From UBA1351 sp963677885 (GTDB lineage Bacteria; Bacillota; Clostridia; Lachnospirales; Vallitaleaceae): DNA of 64,000 nt. The DNA lies in the NCBI GenBank assembly GCA_963677885.1, contig OY782500.1:4092001-4156000 (forward strand), read 5' to 3'. This document shows, piece after piece, positions 16,781 to 26,180 of the stretch. Position numbers and translations under genes: made by a program. A model generated the notes under the pieces. That model ran no database searches, was not told where the DNA came from, and saw only the letters and a list, made by a program, of their open reading frames with translations. Positions within the stretch are counted from its first letter, which is position 1. Every line of letters begins with the position of its first letter.

Positions 16781-17950
16781 ATGAAAAGAATTATGATATT
16801 TACAGGTAAAGGTGGCGTTGGTAAAACCAGTGTAGCTGCAGCCCATGCCAGAGCATCTGCTCTTGAAGGTAAGAAAACTTTAATAGTATCTACAGATATG
16901 GCCCATAATCTTGGTGATATTTTTCAGTTGGAACTGGGAAGACAGGCTGTAAAGATAGTGGATAATTTATATGGATTGGAAATTGATCCCTCTTATATGA
17001 TGGACCATGAGTTTGCCAATATGAAGCAGGCCATGAAAGATATGATTGGTTCTTCGGGCTTTCCAACGGGTGACCTAGATAATATGAATATGTTTCCCGG
17101 TATGGACGAGTTGGTAAGCCTGCTTAAGATTATGGACATATACAAGAGAGAAGATTATGAACGAATCATAGTTGACTGTGCACCAACTGGTGAAACCTTG
17201 GCCCTTCTCAAGTTCCCAGAATTAATGGCATGGTATATAGAAAAGTTTTTTCCAATCGGAAAAGTAGCTATGAGGATTATGAAGCCGGTTGCCAAGGCTG
17301 TCTATAAAATAGATTTACCAAATCAAAAAGCCATGACTGATATCGAAAAGGTTTTTGTTCAACTGATGGAATTGCAGCAGCTCTTAAAAGACAGGGAGTC
17401 AACAACCATAAGGCTGGTGACCATACCTGAAAAGATGGTAGTAGAGGAAACGAAACGGTCCTATATGTATCTAAGTCTCTATGATTTTGCTGTCGATGGT
17501 GTGTTTATTAACCGGATTTTACCTAAGGATATGGATAATCCATTTTTTGATAAATGGCTGAAGATACAGGAGGAATATGTTCATGAGCTGGAAGCTGTTT
17601 TTGCTCATATTCCCATTTATCGGATTCCCTGGTTTGATACGGATATCAATGGCCTTGATGGCCTTGACCGAATCGTCCATGGGGTCCTTGATAAACATAA
17701 GATTTTCCAACCTATGAAAGAGGGAAAGAGGGAACGTTACTACAAAGACGAAAAAGGTTATGGCCTCAAACTATATATACCGGGTCTGGATAAGGAAAAA
17801 CTTGATATCCATGAATCTCAGGTTGATGTGATTATTAAACTTGGAAACTTTAAACGTAATATACCCAAACCAAATACCCTAAGAAACTACCAAATCGCCT
17901 CGGCTTCTTTTGAAGAGGACGAGTTGACCTTGGCCTTTTTAGAAAATTAG
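16781..17950 (+). CDS. ArsA/Get3-family ATPase with C-terminal HSP20-like domain (first copy)
   Basis: 389-aa deviant-Walker ATPase. TGKGGVGKT (8-16) carries the signature Lys K10, STDMAHNLGD (37-46) is switch I, and VDCAPTGETLALLKFPE is switch II. The segment PEKMVVEETKRS matches the adenosine-contact loop region of Get3. The last 80 residues (GLKLYIPGLDKEKLDI onward) look like the alpha-crystallin-type domain found on many bacterial ArsA homologues. The Get3 CXXC zinc pair and the arsenite cysteines of true ArsA are absent; the only Cys I see is in DCAP. No arsB or arsR lies nearby, so arsenite pumping is unlikely. It is followed by a 100-aa gene and a paralogue, suggesting a heteromer. Function unknown. 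Confidence 0.88.
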   Translation: MKRIMIFTGKGGVGKTSVAAAHARASALEGKKTLIVSTDMAHNLGDIFQLELGRQAVKIVDNLYGLEIDPSYMMDHEFANMKQAMKDMIGSSGFPTGDLDNMNMFPGMDELVSLLKIMDIYKREDYERIIVDCAPTGETLALLKFPELMAWYIEKFFPIGKVAMRIMKPVAKAVYKIDLPNQKAMTDIEKVFVQLMELQQLLKDRESTTIRLVTIPEKMVVEETKRSYMYLSLYDFAVDGVFINRILPKDMDNPFFDKWLKIQEEYVHELEAVFAHIPIYRIPWFDTDINGLDGLDRIVHGVLDKHKIFQPMKEGKRERYYKDEKGYGLKLYIPGLDKEKLDIHESQVDVIIKLGNFKRNIPKPNTLRNYQIASASFEEDELTLAFLEN

Positions 17951-17983
17951 TTGGTCTTGTTGGAGTTATAAGGTGAAAGGAAG

Positions 17984-18286
17984 ATGAAAATGAAACAATC
18001 AACTATGCTTTCATTGGAGAAATTTATGAGAGCTAAGAAAATGGAACATGAAGCCTTAATCGGACTCTTTCCTGCAAATATGCAGAAACATCTAAAAGTC
18101 ATTAATAAGGAAGTGACAGAACTTGTAATGGAGACAGCCCTAAGTATTGCCGAAACCATCCTGGATACCAAGGAGTCTGAAGGGAATCAAGATGAGGGCA
18201 CTAATCAGGGAGATGGTCTTAAAGAAGCCAATAAGAGGGATCATTCTCAAGAAGATTCAGGTGTAAGAAAGGTCCATATTGGATAA
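17984..18286 (+). CDS. Small acidic protein between the two ArsA-like ATPases
   Basis: 100 aa. The first 60 residues should be helical (LEKFMRAKKMEHEALIGLF and a second helix around VTELVMETALSIAETIL), the last 40 are charged and disordered. No signal peptide or membrane segment is seen. Spacing is 33 bp from the first ATPase and 12 bp to the second, so it is part of the operon. I do not recognise a family. Its position suggests an adaptor or regulator of the ATPase pair. The ATG at 17990 is an alternative start. Confidence 0.7.
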   Translation: MKMKQSTMLSLEKFMRAKKMEHEALIGLFPANMQKHLKVINKEVTELVMETALSIAETILDTKESEGNQDEGTNQGDGLKEANKRDHSQEDSGVRKVHIG

Positions 18287-18298
18287 GAAGGTGATTAG

Positions 18299-19456
18299 AT
18301 GAGAATAATACTATATACAGGAAAAGGTGGTGTCGGCAAAACCTCCATCGCCTCTATGACAGCAGTGAGGTTAGCTAAGGCAGGTAAGAAGGTAATGATT
18401 ATGTCCACAGATCAGGCCCACAGTCTGTCAGATTCCCTGGACACAGAACTTGGATATAAACCTAGAAAGATAATGGATAATTTACAGGCAATGGAAATTG
18501 ATGTGGTTCATGAAGCTGAAACGGCTTGGGGAAATCTCAAAGCCTATATGAAAGAAATGATGACCCTAAAAGTCGAAGGTGGTCTTGAGGCGGAAGAACT
18601 AATGATTTTTCCAGGCCTTGAAGAACTTTTTGCCCTCTTTAAAATATTGGATGTTGTTGATCATGGTGGGGTAGATGTCTTGATTGTAGATTGTGCTCCA
18701 ACCGGTGAAACTTTGTCACTTCTGAAATTCCCTGAGATGTTTGGACTTATGATCGATAAAATGCTGCCGGTTAAGCGGAAAATGGTCAAACGGGCAGGTC
18801 CGATTATTGAAAAAACCATGAAAATTCCTATGCCGGAAGATAATGTTTTTGACGATTTGGAAAGGCTTATGCACAAGTTGGAAAGACTACAAAGTCTTAT
18901 GACCAACAGGGACGTTACGTCAATGCGTATCGTTTCAACTCCGGAAAAAATTGTTGTTAAGGAGACCAAGCGGTCTTTTACATGGTTACAATTGTACGAT
19001 TACAACGTGGATGCTGTCATCGTTAACAAGGTATACCCTAATGAAGCCTTGGAAGGCTATTTCAGTAAGTGGGTCAATCTTCAGGAGGAAGGAATAAAGG
19101 AACTGGAACTTGCTTTTAAGGATCTTCCTCTTTTAACAATTAATCTACAGGATAGCGAGCTAAGAGGTATAGGCAAGCTGGAAGAGGTCAGTGAATTTTT
19201 CGGTGACAGGGACCCGGCTGAAGTTATGTTTTGTAAACAGGTCTTTCGACTGGTTGGAGGAGACAAGGGGCAACGTCTGGAAGTCGAATTACCCTTTGGA
19301 GACAAAGACCAGATGGAGCTGGAACAGGCAGGTGGTGAAATTCACATCGGTTTTAGAAATGAAAAAAGATGTTTTGTTCTGCCGGATGCCCTTATGGGAA
19401 AAGAAATCGTCGGGGCCAAGTTTGATCAAGGTGTACTGGCCATTGACTTTGCATAA
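18299..19456 (+). CDS. ArsA/Get3-family ATPase with C-terminal HSP20-like domain (second copy)
   Basis: 385 aa, paralogous to the gene at 16781. TGKGGVGKT is at 7-15, STDQAHSLSD matches switch I more closely to the Get3 form, and VDCAPTGETLSLLKFPE is the same switch II. PEKIVVKETKRS is again present. The C-terminal 75 residues (LEVELPFGDKDQMELEQAG onward) form the HSP20-like domain. Cysteines occur only singly, with no CXXC. Conservation of all nucleotide motifs in both copies argues that both hydrolyse ATP. It is the last gene of the operon. Confidence 0.88.
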   Translation: MRIILYTGKGGVGKTSIASMTAVRLAKAGKKVMIMSTDQAHSLSDSLDTELGYKPRKIMDNLQAMEIDVVHEAETAWGNLKAYMKEMMTLKVEGGLEAEELMIFPGLEELFALFKILDVVDHGGVDVLIVDCAPTGETLSLLKFPEMFGLMIDKMLPVKRKMVKRAGPIIEKTMKIPMPEDNVFDDLERLMHKLERLQSLMTNRDVTSMRIVSTPEKIVVKETKRSFTWLQLYDYNVDAVIVNKVYPNEALEGYFSKWVNLQEEGIKELELAFKDLPLLTINLQDSELRGIGKLEEVSEFFGDRDPAEVMFCKQVFRLVGGDKGQRLEVELPFGDKDQMELEQAGGEIHIGFRNEKRCFVLPDALMGKEIVGAKFDQGVLAIDFA

Positions 19457-19522
19457 TTGCTTTGAGGAAGTGCTGATTGTCACTGAAATACATTAGATTG
19501 TCATTAATATTTTCTACATGAA

Positions 19523-19550
19523 TTGTATTCTATATAAGCTTTGATATAAT
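19523..19550 (+). promoter_or_regulatory. Promoter of the AIM24-like gene
   Basis: TTGTAT (19523-19528), 16 bp, TATAAT (19545-19550), about 40 bp before the start codon. Confidence 0.5.
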
Positions 19551-19591
19551 GGAAAGGTAACTAATGAAGCATATAAAGAGGAGAGAGAATT

Positions 19592-20377
19592 ATGGCACAT
19601 GATGTAGATTACAAAGTTGTCGGTACAGAAATGCAGTTTGTAGAGATTGAACTGGATCCAAATGAAAGTGTTTTGGCTGAGGCCGGCGGCATGATGTATA
19701 TGGATGACAAGATCAAGATGGAAACTATTTTTGGTGATGGCAGTGATGCCTCAGAAGGAAAAGGTCTTATGGGCAAGTTAATGTCTGCCGGTAAAAGAGT
19801 CTTAACCGGTGAAGGTTTGTTTATGACTGTTTTCTCAAATGTAGGAAGTGGAAAAGCCCACGTAGCTTTTGCGTCACCTTATCCGGGAAACATTATTCCA
19901 GTTGATTTAATGGATGTGAATCAGAAATTGATTTGCCAAAAGGACGCATTTCTATGTGCAGCAAAAGGCGTATCTGTTGGGATAGAGTTCCAGAAAAAAC
20001 TGGGAGCCGGTTTTTTTGGTGGTGAAGGCTTTATTATGCAGAAGCTGGAAGGTGACGGAAAGGTCTTTTTACATGCCGGCGGTACAGTAGTTCGCAAGGA
20101 ACTTCAACCAGGCGAAACTTTCAGGCTTGATACCGGTTGTTTAGTAGCCTTGACTTCAGATGTAAATTATTCCATTCAATTGGCATCTGATATTAAATCA
20201 GGACTTTTTGGTGGAGAAGGCTTGTTCCTGGCTACCTTAACAGGTCCTGGAACCATATGGATGCAATCACTGCCTTTTAGCAGGTTGGCTAACAGAATGT
20301 TCCATGCAGCTGGCGGTAACAAAGGCGAATCTAGAAGTGGTGGAGCTTCCCTGCTCAATAATTTGCTGAATGATTAA
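19592..20377 (+). CDS. AIM24/TIGR00266-family protein
   Basis: 261 aa. The family is marked by repeated Gly-rich beta turns: EAGGMMYMDDKIKMET, GEGLFMTVFSNVGSGK, FFGGEGFIMQKLEGDGKVFLHAGG and LFGGEGLFLATLTGPGTIWMQS. It is probably a compact beta-rich, peripheral protein without signal or membrane segments. The mitochondrial relative AIM24 is needed for inner-membrane organisation; the bacterial role is not settled. It has its own promoter but follows the ArsA-like operon in the same direction. Confidence 0.85.
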   Translation: MAHDVDYKVVGTEMQFVEIELDPNESVLAEAGGMMYMDDKIKMETIFGDGSDASEGKGLMGKLMSAGKRVLTGEGLFMTVFSNVGSGKAHVAFASPYPGNIIPVDLMDVNQKLICQKDAFLCAAKGVSVGIEFQKKLGAGFFGGEGFIMQKLEGDGKVFLHAGGTVVRKELQPGETFRLDTGCLVALTSDVNYSIQLASDIKSGLFGGEGLFLATLTGPGTIWMQSLPFSRLANRMFHAAGGNKGESRSGGASLLNNLLND

Positions 20378-20397
20378 TACTTTTGAAGGATAGAGAT

Positions 20398-20440
20398 GAT
20401 AAGCGACAGTTTTAAAGGCTGTTGCTTATCATTTTTTTTT
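20398..20440 (+). terminator. Terminator after the AIM24-like gene
   Basis: GATAAGCGACAG pairs with CTGTTGCTTATC (one G-T pair) and is followed by A and nine T. Confidence 0.9.
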
Positions 20441-20673
20441 AGGTATTGCATATAGTCTTATGGTCTCATTTCGTCTTTTTTCATTAAAACAATGTCTGAA
20501 ATTAACCAATTTCCTAAGATATGTATTATAATGAAGAGTGAAACTGGTTTAGAATAGGATGGAATGCATTGGAGGATCATTTGATAGATGAGATTTCAGG
20601 ATCTTTTTTTGCTGGAAGATTCCTGTGACAAGATGTTTGTAGTAATACAATTCAATATACAAACTAATAAAAA

Positions 20674-20756
20674 CTTGCAATACTACCAAATGATGTGATA
20701 TACTTTTGGTAAAATCTGTGAAACTTTATAGAGCTATACAATTGGAAACGCTTACA
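20674..20756 (+). promoter_or_regulatory. glgP promoter and CcpA cre site
   Basis: TTGCAA (20674-20679), 18 bp, TATACT (20698-20703). TGGAAACGCTTACA at 20743-20756 fits the cre consensus TGNAANCGNWNNCA at every fixed position and lies about 35-45 bp after the expected start of transcription, a place where CcpA blocks elongation or initiation. The rest of 20441-20841 shows no gene. Confidence 0.7.
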
Positions 20757-20841
20757 ATGCGATTTTCACTACAGTTAACCTGTAGAAGGGGATTAAAGTT
20801 ATGATTTTACTAATCGATATTAATGTGAAATGGAGGACGAC

Positions 20842-23313
20842 ATGAATCGATTAAACGTGACCAAAGAGAAATTAAAAGAAGCGGTATTTGAGAATATCAA
20901 AACCCAATTCAGAAAAACTATTGATCAGGTATCGGATGATCAGGTATTTCATGCAGTGGCTTACGCTGTTCGCGACATAATCGTTGACCAATGGATAGAA
21001 ACTCATAAGACCTACGAAGAAAAAGACTCAAAGACTGTTTATTATCTTTCCATGGAATTCCTAATGGGTAGAGCCCTAGGAAATAATATGATTAACCTAC
21101 AGGTAAATCAAGTCATCAAGGAGGTTCTTGAAGAACTTGGATTTGACCTGAATGTAATTGAAGACCAGGAACCTGATGCAGGTCTTGGTAATGGTGGCCT
21201 TGGACGTTTGGCTGCCTGTTTCTTAGATTCACTGGCAACTTTAGAGTACCCAGCTTACGGCTGTGGTATCCGTTACCGGTATGGAATTTTTGAACAAAAA
21301 ATTATTGATGGATATCAAGTCGAGAAACCAGACGAGTGGTTGAAGAATGGTAATCCTTTTGAAATCAGAAGGCCAGAATATGGTGTGGAAATTAAGTTTG
21401 GTGGTAATGTACGTGTTGCCAAGACTGAAGATGGACGGGAGAAATATGTTCATGAGAATTACCAGTCTGTTCGAGCTATTCCATATGATGTACCTGTTGT
21501 CGGATACGGCAACTCTACGGTCAATACCTTAAGACTTTGGGATGCAGAAGCTATTCAAAGCTTTGATCTTGAGCTTTTTGACCGTGGAGATTATCACAAG
21601 GCTGTTGAACAGCAGAACCTTGCCAAGACAATAGTAGAGGTCCTTTATCCTAATGATAACCACTATCAAGGTAAAGAACTTCGTTTGAAGCAGCAGTATT
21701 TCTTTATTTCTGCAACTATTCAGCAAGTTGTTCGTAAGTTTATGCAGAACCATGATAATATTAAGGATCTGCCTAACAAAGTAGCTTTCCATATTAATGA
21801 TACTCACCCATCATTGACTATTCCAGAACTCATGCGTGTGTTAATGGACGAATACGGTCTTCATTGGGGCGAGGCATGGGGGATTGCTCAGAAAACCTGT
21901 GCTTACACTAACCATACAATTATGTCAGAAGCCCTTGAAAAATGGCCGATTGAGCTTTTCTCAAGACTGCTTCCCAGAATCTATCAAATCGTTGAGGAAA
22001 TCAACAGAAGATTTTGTGCAGAGATTATTGATAAGTTCGGTTACGACAATGACAGAATTCGTCGTATGGCAATTGTGTCAGATGGTCAGATTAAGATGGC
22101 TTGGTTATGTATTGTTGGCTCCTACTCAGTAAATGGTGTTGCCAGACTTCATACCGAGATTCTTAAGAATGAAGAACTGAAAGACTTCTATGAAATGTAT
22201 CCTAAGAAGTTTAATAATAAGACCAATGGTATTACTCAAAGACGTTTCTTGCTTCATGGTAACCCACTGCTTGCAGAATGGGTATCTAAGAAGATTGGCC
22301 CTGAATGGACCACAAACCTTTCTGCTATCAAGGCATTGGAAGTATATGCTGATGATGAAAAAGAACGTAAGGACTTTATGCAGATTAAATACCAGAATAA
22401 GGTTCGTTTGGCTGAGTACATTAAAAAGCACAATAATGTTGATGTTGATCCTCGATCAATTTTCGATGTTCAGGTTAAGAGGCTTCATGAGTATAAGCGT
22501 CAGTTGATGCTAATCCTATATGTGATGCACTTATATAATGAGCTTCGTGATAACCCTGATTTGGATATTCTTCCAAGAACATTCATTTTTGGTGCCAAGG
22601 CAGCTCCTGGCTACCATAGAGCCAAGAAGATTATTAAGCTTATCAACAATGTAGGAAATGTTATTAACAATGACCCTAACATTAATGGTAAGATCAAAGT
22701 TGTATTTATCGAAAACTACCGTGTATCCATTGCAGAAGAAATATTTGCTGCTGCTGATGTATCTGAACAGATATCAACAGCTTCCAAAGAGGCTTCCGGT
22801 ACAGGTAATATGAAGTTTATGCTTAACGGTGCCTTGACTATAGGTACCCTCGACGGTGCTAATATTGAGATTGCTGAAGAAGTTGGTGAAGAAAATTGTT
22901 TCATCTTCGGTTTAACAGCTGAGGAAGTTATTAATCTTCAACATACCAGAGAATATGATCCATGGGATATCTACAACAATAACCAAGCGGTTAGACGTGT
23001 AGTTACTCAACTGATTAATGGATACTATGCTCCGGAAGACCCAGATCTCTTTAGAGAAATCTATGATTCACTTCTTAATGGTGGTGGAGAACCTGCTGAC
23101 CAGTACTTCATTCTTAAGGATTTTGATGCTTACTGTGAAGCTCAGAAGAAAGTAGACCTTGCTTATAGAAACCAGGGAGATTGGGCTAGAAAAGCTATGC
23201 TTAATACTTCCAATGCAGGTAAATTCTCTTCAGACCGTACTATTGAAGAGTACGCCAATGAAATTTGGCATTTGGAAAAGACAAAAGTTTTTCTTCCAGG
23301 TGAACAAGCATAA
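20842..23313 (+). CDS. glgP: Glycogen/maltodextrin phosphorylase (GT35)
   Basis: Cuts alpha-1,4-glucan from its non-reducing end with phosphate to give glucose 1-phosphate. 823 aa. The pyridoxal-phosphate region EASGTGNMKFMLNGAL is near residues 650-665, and the start region has YYLSMEFLMGRALGNN and AGLGNGGLGRLAACFLDS. The ATG at 20842 is chosen because GGAGG at 20832-20836 is the ribosome site; an ATG at 20830 would sit in front of it. A cre-like site indicates repression when good sugars are present. Partner of malQ in the window. Confidence 0.96.
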   Translation: MNRLNVTKEKLKEAVFENIKTQFRKTIDQVSDDQVFHAVAYAVRDIIVDQWIETHKTYEEKDSKTVYYLSMEFLMGRALGNNMINLQVNQVIKEVLEELGFDLNVIEDQEPDAGLGNGGLGRLAACFLDSLATLEYPAYGCGIRYRYGIFEQKIIDGYQVEKPDEWLKNGNPFEIRRPEYGVEIKFGGNVRVAKTEDGREKYVHENYQSVRAIPYDVPVVGYGNSTVNTLRLWDAEAIQSFDLELFDRGDYHKAVEQQNLAKTIVEVLYPNDNHYQGKELRLKQQYFFISATIQQVVRKFMQNHDNIKDLPNKVAFHINDTHPSLTIPELMRVLMDEYGLHWGEAWGIAQKTCAYTNHTIMSEALEKWPIELFSRLLPRIYQIVEEINRRFCAEIIDKFGYDNDRIRRMAIVSDGQIKMAWLCIVGSYSVNGVARLHTEILKNEELKDFYEMYPKKFNNKTNGITQRRFLLHGNPLLAEWVSKKIGPEWTTNLSAIKALEVYADDEKERKDFMQIKYQNKVRLAEYIKKHNNVDVDPRSIFDVQVKRLHEYKRQLMLILYVMHLYNELRDNPDLDILPRTFIFGAKAAPGYHRAKKIIKLINNVGNVINNDPNINGKIKVVFIENYRVSIAEEIFAAADVSEQISTASKEASGTGNMKFMLNGALTIGTLDGANIEIAEEVGEENCFIFGLTAEEVINLQHTREYDPWDIYNNNQAVRRVVTQLINGYYAPEDPDLFREIYDSLLNGGGEPADQYFILKDFDAYCEAQKKVDLAYRNQGDWARKAMLNTSNAGKFSSDRTIEEYANEIWHLEKTKVFLPGEQA

Positions 23314-23342
23314 ACCATTGAATATTTCGTTTTAGATGATAG

Positions 23343-23380
23343 AGGCTACTACACTAATCTTGTTAGTGTAGTAGCCTTTT
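23343..23380 (+). terminator. Terminator of glgP
   Basis: AGGCTACTACACTAA pairs perfectly with TTAGTGTAGTAGCCT around TCTTG, followed by TTT. Confidence 0.85.
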
Positions 23381-23407
23381 CTGATAGGGTATTCTCAAGG
23401 CCGGCGG

Positions 23408-23560
23408 TCAGACTTTCTTGACTTGACCGGAAGATTTTAAAAAGGTGATAACATATTATCCGAATGTTTCTAAGGAAAAGTAAAAAAAAGTTCGAGTTCA
23501 TATTTTGTTCATATTATGTAAACCAAATGTCTATACACTGCTGATATAATAGATGGTAAT
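23408..23560 (+). promoter_or_regulatory. Upstream region of the chemoreceptor gene
   Basis: The gap 23381-23619 holds a CGGTCA/TTGACCG dyad near 23408-23431 and GCTGATAT at 23540-23547, which resembles the -10 of motility sigma factor promoters (GCCGATAT). The TAAA upstream is 17 bp away rather than the usual 15, so sigma-D control is only a possibility. TATAAT at 23545-23550 overlaps it. No gene is seen. Confidence 0.3.
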
Positions 23561-23619
23561 GGGCATAAACAAAAAATATATTAGATGAATGTGAAAGAAT
23601 GGGCATTAGAGGAGGCCAC

Positions 23620-25716
23620 ATGAACAAAATTTTAAGCAAACTAAAAATCGGAATAAAAATTCGATTTTCGTCTGCCATAGGGATAATTGGGATTGTCCTT
23701 ATTGGATTGCTGCTAGTCAGTGCAGTTCAGACATCTTCCAAGAACACCAATGATCTGTCAGAAGTATATGTTCCGCAGGTAAGTACTTTATCAGAACTTG
23801 AAGTACATATTCTTCAGTTTTCTGATCATGTCAATAACTATACCGCAACTGGTATGCCGGTAGAGTTGGATATGGCAAATGAGAACCTGGTGGAAATCAA
23901 GGCTTTACTGGCTCAATTGACTGCAATAGAAGAGTATTCGACCAATGAAGCGGCTATTAAAGCATTCAATGCCAGTGAGACCAAGATTGGTGAATTGGAA
24001 GGCATACTTAACAGCGTTGAAGAGCTAACCCTTCAATTAGATGAGACCTATAGTCTTGCACTTGAAAAAGGTGACAGTCTACAGGCAATATCTGCTGATT
24101 ATTATGATAATGTTCTTGATAAATTGGAGGCAACTACTGAGCAAACAGTTATGGATGAAGACCAGTTTCTTGATCGGTTAAGTCAGGCACAAAGTGCTAA
24201 TGAACTGGCAAAAATGATTACATTCCTTCGAACAGGTGTCTTCGAAAGTTTACTTAGTGCTGATGTAGAACGTCTAAGTCAAGAGTTGCAGGGTGTTGAA
24301 GAAATTGAAAACATTGTTGAAGTTCTCAGGGAATTCACATTGGATGTAAGGACGACAAATCTTTTGAAAACTTCAATTATTGAAGTTAGAGAATATAAAG
24401 CTTTGATTGAAGAATATGTAACCTATGAAGGTCAATTACACGACTTGGTTATGACGCTCAATATTGCTACAGAAGAAATTGTAAACGGAGGAACCATTAT
24501 TCTTAATGATGCCTTGGTTGCAACCGAAGATTCATCCAATGAAATTGCCAATTATCTGCGTGGATTAATGATCTTTACTATTGCAGCTGTTGCTGTTGTT
24601 GCAATTCTCTCAACTATATTTACATTCTTTATCGTTCGAAATATTACAAGACCGCTTAAAGACCTGGTAGATGTATCTGAGCATTTGGCAAACGGAGACC
24701 TAACTGTACAATGCAAATCAACGAATTCCAGAGATGAAATTGGTGTATTGACCAGGTCTTTTTCCAAGATGCAGGAAAGCTTACGTCAATTGATTATACA
24801 TATTAATGAATCAGCAGGTATGGTTGGGTCAACTGCCGACCAGTTATCCTATAACGCCAGTGAAGCGACTAAAACTACTGAGGAAGTGGCCAGAACCGTC
24901 AGTGAAATAGCTGAAGGTGCAACAAAACAGGCTATGGATACCAGTGATGCTTCAGGAAAAATGGGTGAACTGGCAAAAATTATTGACCAGAATACCGTCA
25001 GTGCAAAAGAAGTTTATGATCAGTCTACTCACATCGAAGTACTTGCTCAGGAAGGTATTTCGACCATTGAAGAATTAACCGAAAAAACGGATGAAAGCAA
25101 GAAAGCTATGACAGAAATCTTTGAAGTCATTCAGCATACAAATGAAAGTGCAACAAAGATTGGCCAGGCTAGTAAGTTCATTTCTTCCATTGCAGAACAG
25201 ACCAATCTACTTGCCCTTAATGCAGCTATTGAAGCGGCTAGAGCCGGTGAGGCTGGAAAAGGTTTTGCTGTTGTTGCTGATGAAATTCGAAAACTTGCTG
25301 AAGACTCAACACGGTCAACCAAGCAGATTGATGAGATGCTAAAAGAGTTGGTTGCCAATGCTACTGCTGCTATGGAAACCAGTGATCGTGTTCAGCTGAT
25401 TATGAACGAACAGGCTACAAGTGTTGATTCCACCAAAGAAAAATATGCCTCTATATCAGGTGCTATCCATCATTCAACTGAGGAAATTGAGTTAATAGCC
25501 GATATTGGAGCCCGTATGGAAGAAAATCGTATTGAAGTTATCAAGGTTGTTGAATCTTTGGCTGCTATAGCCCAGCAAAATGCTGCAAGTACCGAAGAAA
25601 CAGCGGCTTCCAGTGAAGAGATGCTTTCTTCCATGGAAGAAGTATCTTCAGCCTCAGAAGTCCTTAACGAACTGGCAAGAGAACTTCAGGATTATGTTAA
25701 ACAATTCAAGGTTTGA
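23620..25716 (+). CDS. Methyl-accepting chemotaxis protein
   Basis: 698-aa membrane chemoreceptor. One transmembrane segment lies near residues 14-36 and another near 320-345, enclosing a mostly helical extracellular sensor of about 280 residues with no Cache signature I recognise. A HAMP domain follows (ITRPLKDLVDVSEHLANGD), then the signalling hairpin, whose tip EQTNLLALNAAIEAARAGE is almost invariant in the family. It should pass ligand signals to CheA/CheW, not encoded here. The ATG at 23620 follows GAGGAGG; an earlier ATG at 23599 precedes that site and is unlikely. It stands alone. Confidence 0.95.
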   Translation: MNKILSKLKIGIKIRFSSAIGIIGIVLIGLLLVSAVQTSSKNTNDLSEVYVPQVSTLSELEVHILQFSDHVNNYTATGMPVELDMANENLVEIKALLAQLTAIEEYSTNEAAIKAFNASETKIGELEGILNSVEELTLQLDETYSLALEKGDSLQAISADYYDNVLDKLEATTEQTVMDEDQFLDRLSQAQSANELAKMITFLRTGVFESLLSADVERLSQELQGVEEIENIVEVLREFTLDVRTTNLLKTSIIEVREYKALIEEYVTYEGQLHDLVMTLNIATEEIVNGGTIILNDALVATEDSSNEIANYLRGLMIFTIAAVAVVAILSTIFTFFIVRNITRPLKDLVDVSEHLANGDLTVQCKSTNSRDEIGVLTRSFSKMQESLRQLIIHINESAGMVGSTADQLSYNASEATKTTEEVARTVSEIAEGATKQAMDTSDASGKMGELAKIIDQNTVSAKEVYDQSTHIEVLAQEGISTIEELTEKTDESKKAMTEIFEVIQHTNESATKIGQASKFISSIAEQTNLLALNAAIEAARAGEAGKGFAVVADEIRKLAEDSTRSTKQIDEMLKELVANATAAMETSDRVQLIMNEQATSVDSTKEKYASISGAIHHSTEEIELIADIGARMEENRIEVIKVVESLAAIAQQNAASTEETAASSEEMLSSMEEVSSASEVLNELARELQDYVKQFKV

Positions 25717-25825
25717 TTAAAGCTTGATTAGAGATTTTCAAATGCCTTTATTTTTAAAGTTCTTTCCTGTAAAATATCCTTATAGTTCCTGTAGAGGAGA
25801 TGACTAAGGAAAGAAGAGGTAAGGG

Positions 25826-26119
25826 ATGAAGAAAAAAACATTAGTATTAGGACTCCTCCTAATTGTGGCAGTGATGATGCTATCCGGTTGTATGCCTGGA
25901 GACGGATCCTATGTAGATGAACATTATGCAAACTTTATCAGCGGAATATGGCATGGCTGGATAGCCCCCATATCCTTAATTGTTAGCTTGTTTAAAGACG
26001 GTATTCGGATCTACGAACCTTATAACACAGGATGGTGGTACGACTTTGGATTTTATATTGCTGTTATTAGTGGATTTGGTGGACTGAGTCTGTCACGTAA
26101 AAAGAAAAAAGATGATTGA
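25826..26119 (+). CDS. Small lipoprotein with a membrane segment
   Basis: 97 aa. A lipoprotein signal ends in LSGC (Cys 22). The mature part has a hydrophobic stretch WHGWIAPISLIVSLF, a conserved-looking NTGWWYDFGFYIAVISG and a basic end RKKKKDD. Similar small proteins are common in Bacillota, without assigned function. The start follows AAGAGGTAAGGG. A strong terminator follows at once, so it is transcribed alone or with the chemoreceptor. Confidence 0.75.
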   Translation: MKKKTLVLGLLLIVAVMMLSGCMPGDGSYVDEHYANFISGIWHGWIAPISLIVSLFKDGIRIYEPYNTGWWYDFGFYIAVISGFGGLSLSRKKKKDD

Positions 26120-26125
26120 TATATT

Positions 26126-26161
26126 GCTGTGTATGAGCTTGGCTCTGCACAGCTTTTTTTT
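26126..26161 (+). terminator. Terminator of the small lipoprotein gene
   Basis: GCTGTGTATGAGC and GCTCTGCACAGC form an imperfect stem around TTG, followed by nine T. Confidence 0.85.
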
Positions 26162-26180
26162 GTTTTGGATTAAGGAAATC

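Noticed and set aside
16781..19456. Arsenic resistance operon
   Set aside because: No arsR, arsB, arsC or arsD genes and none of the metal-binding cysteines of ArsA.
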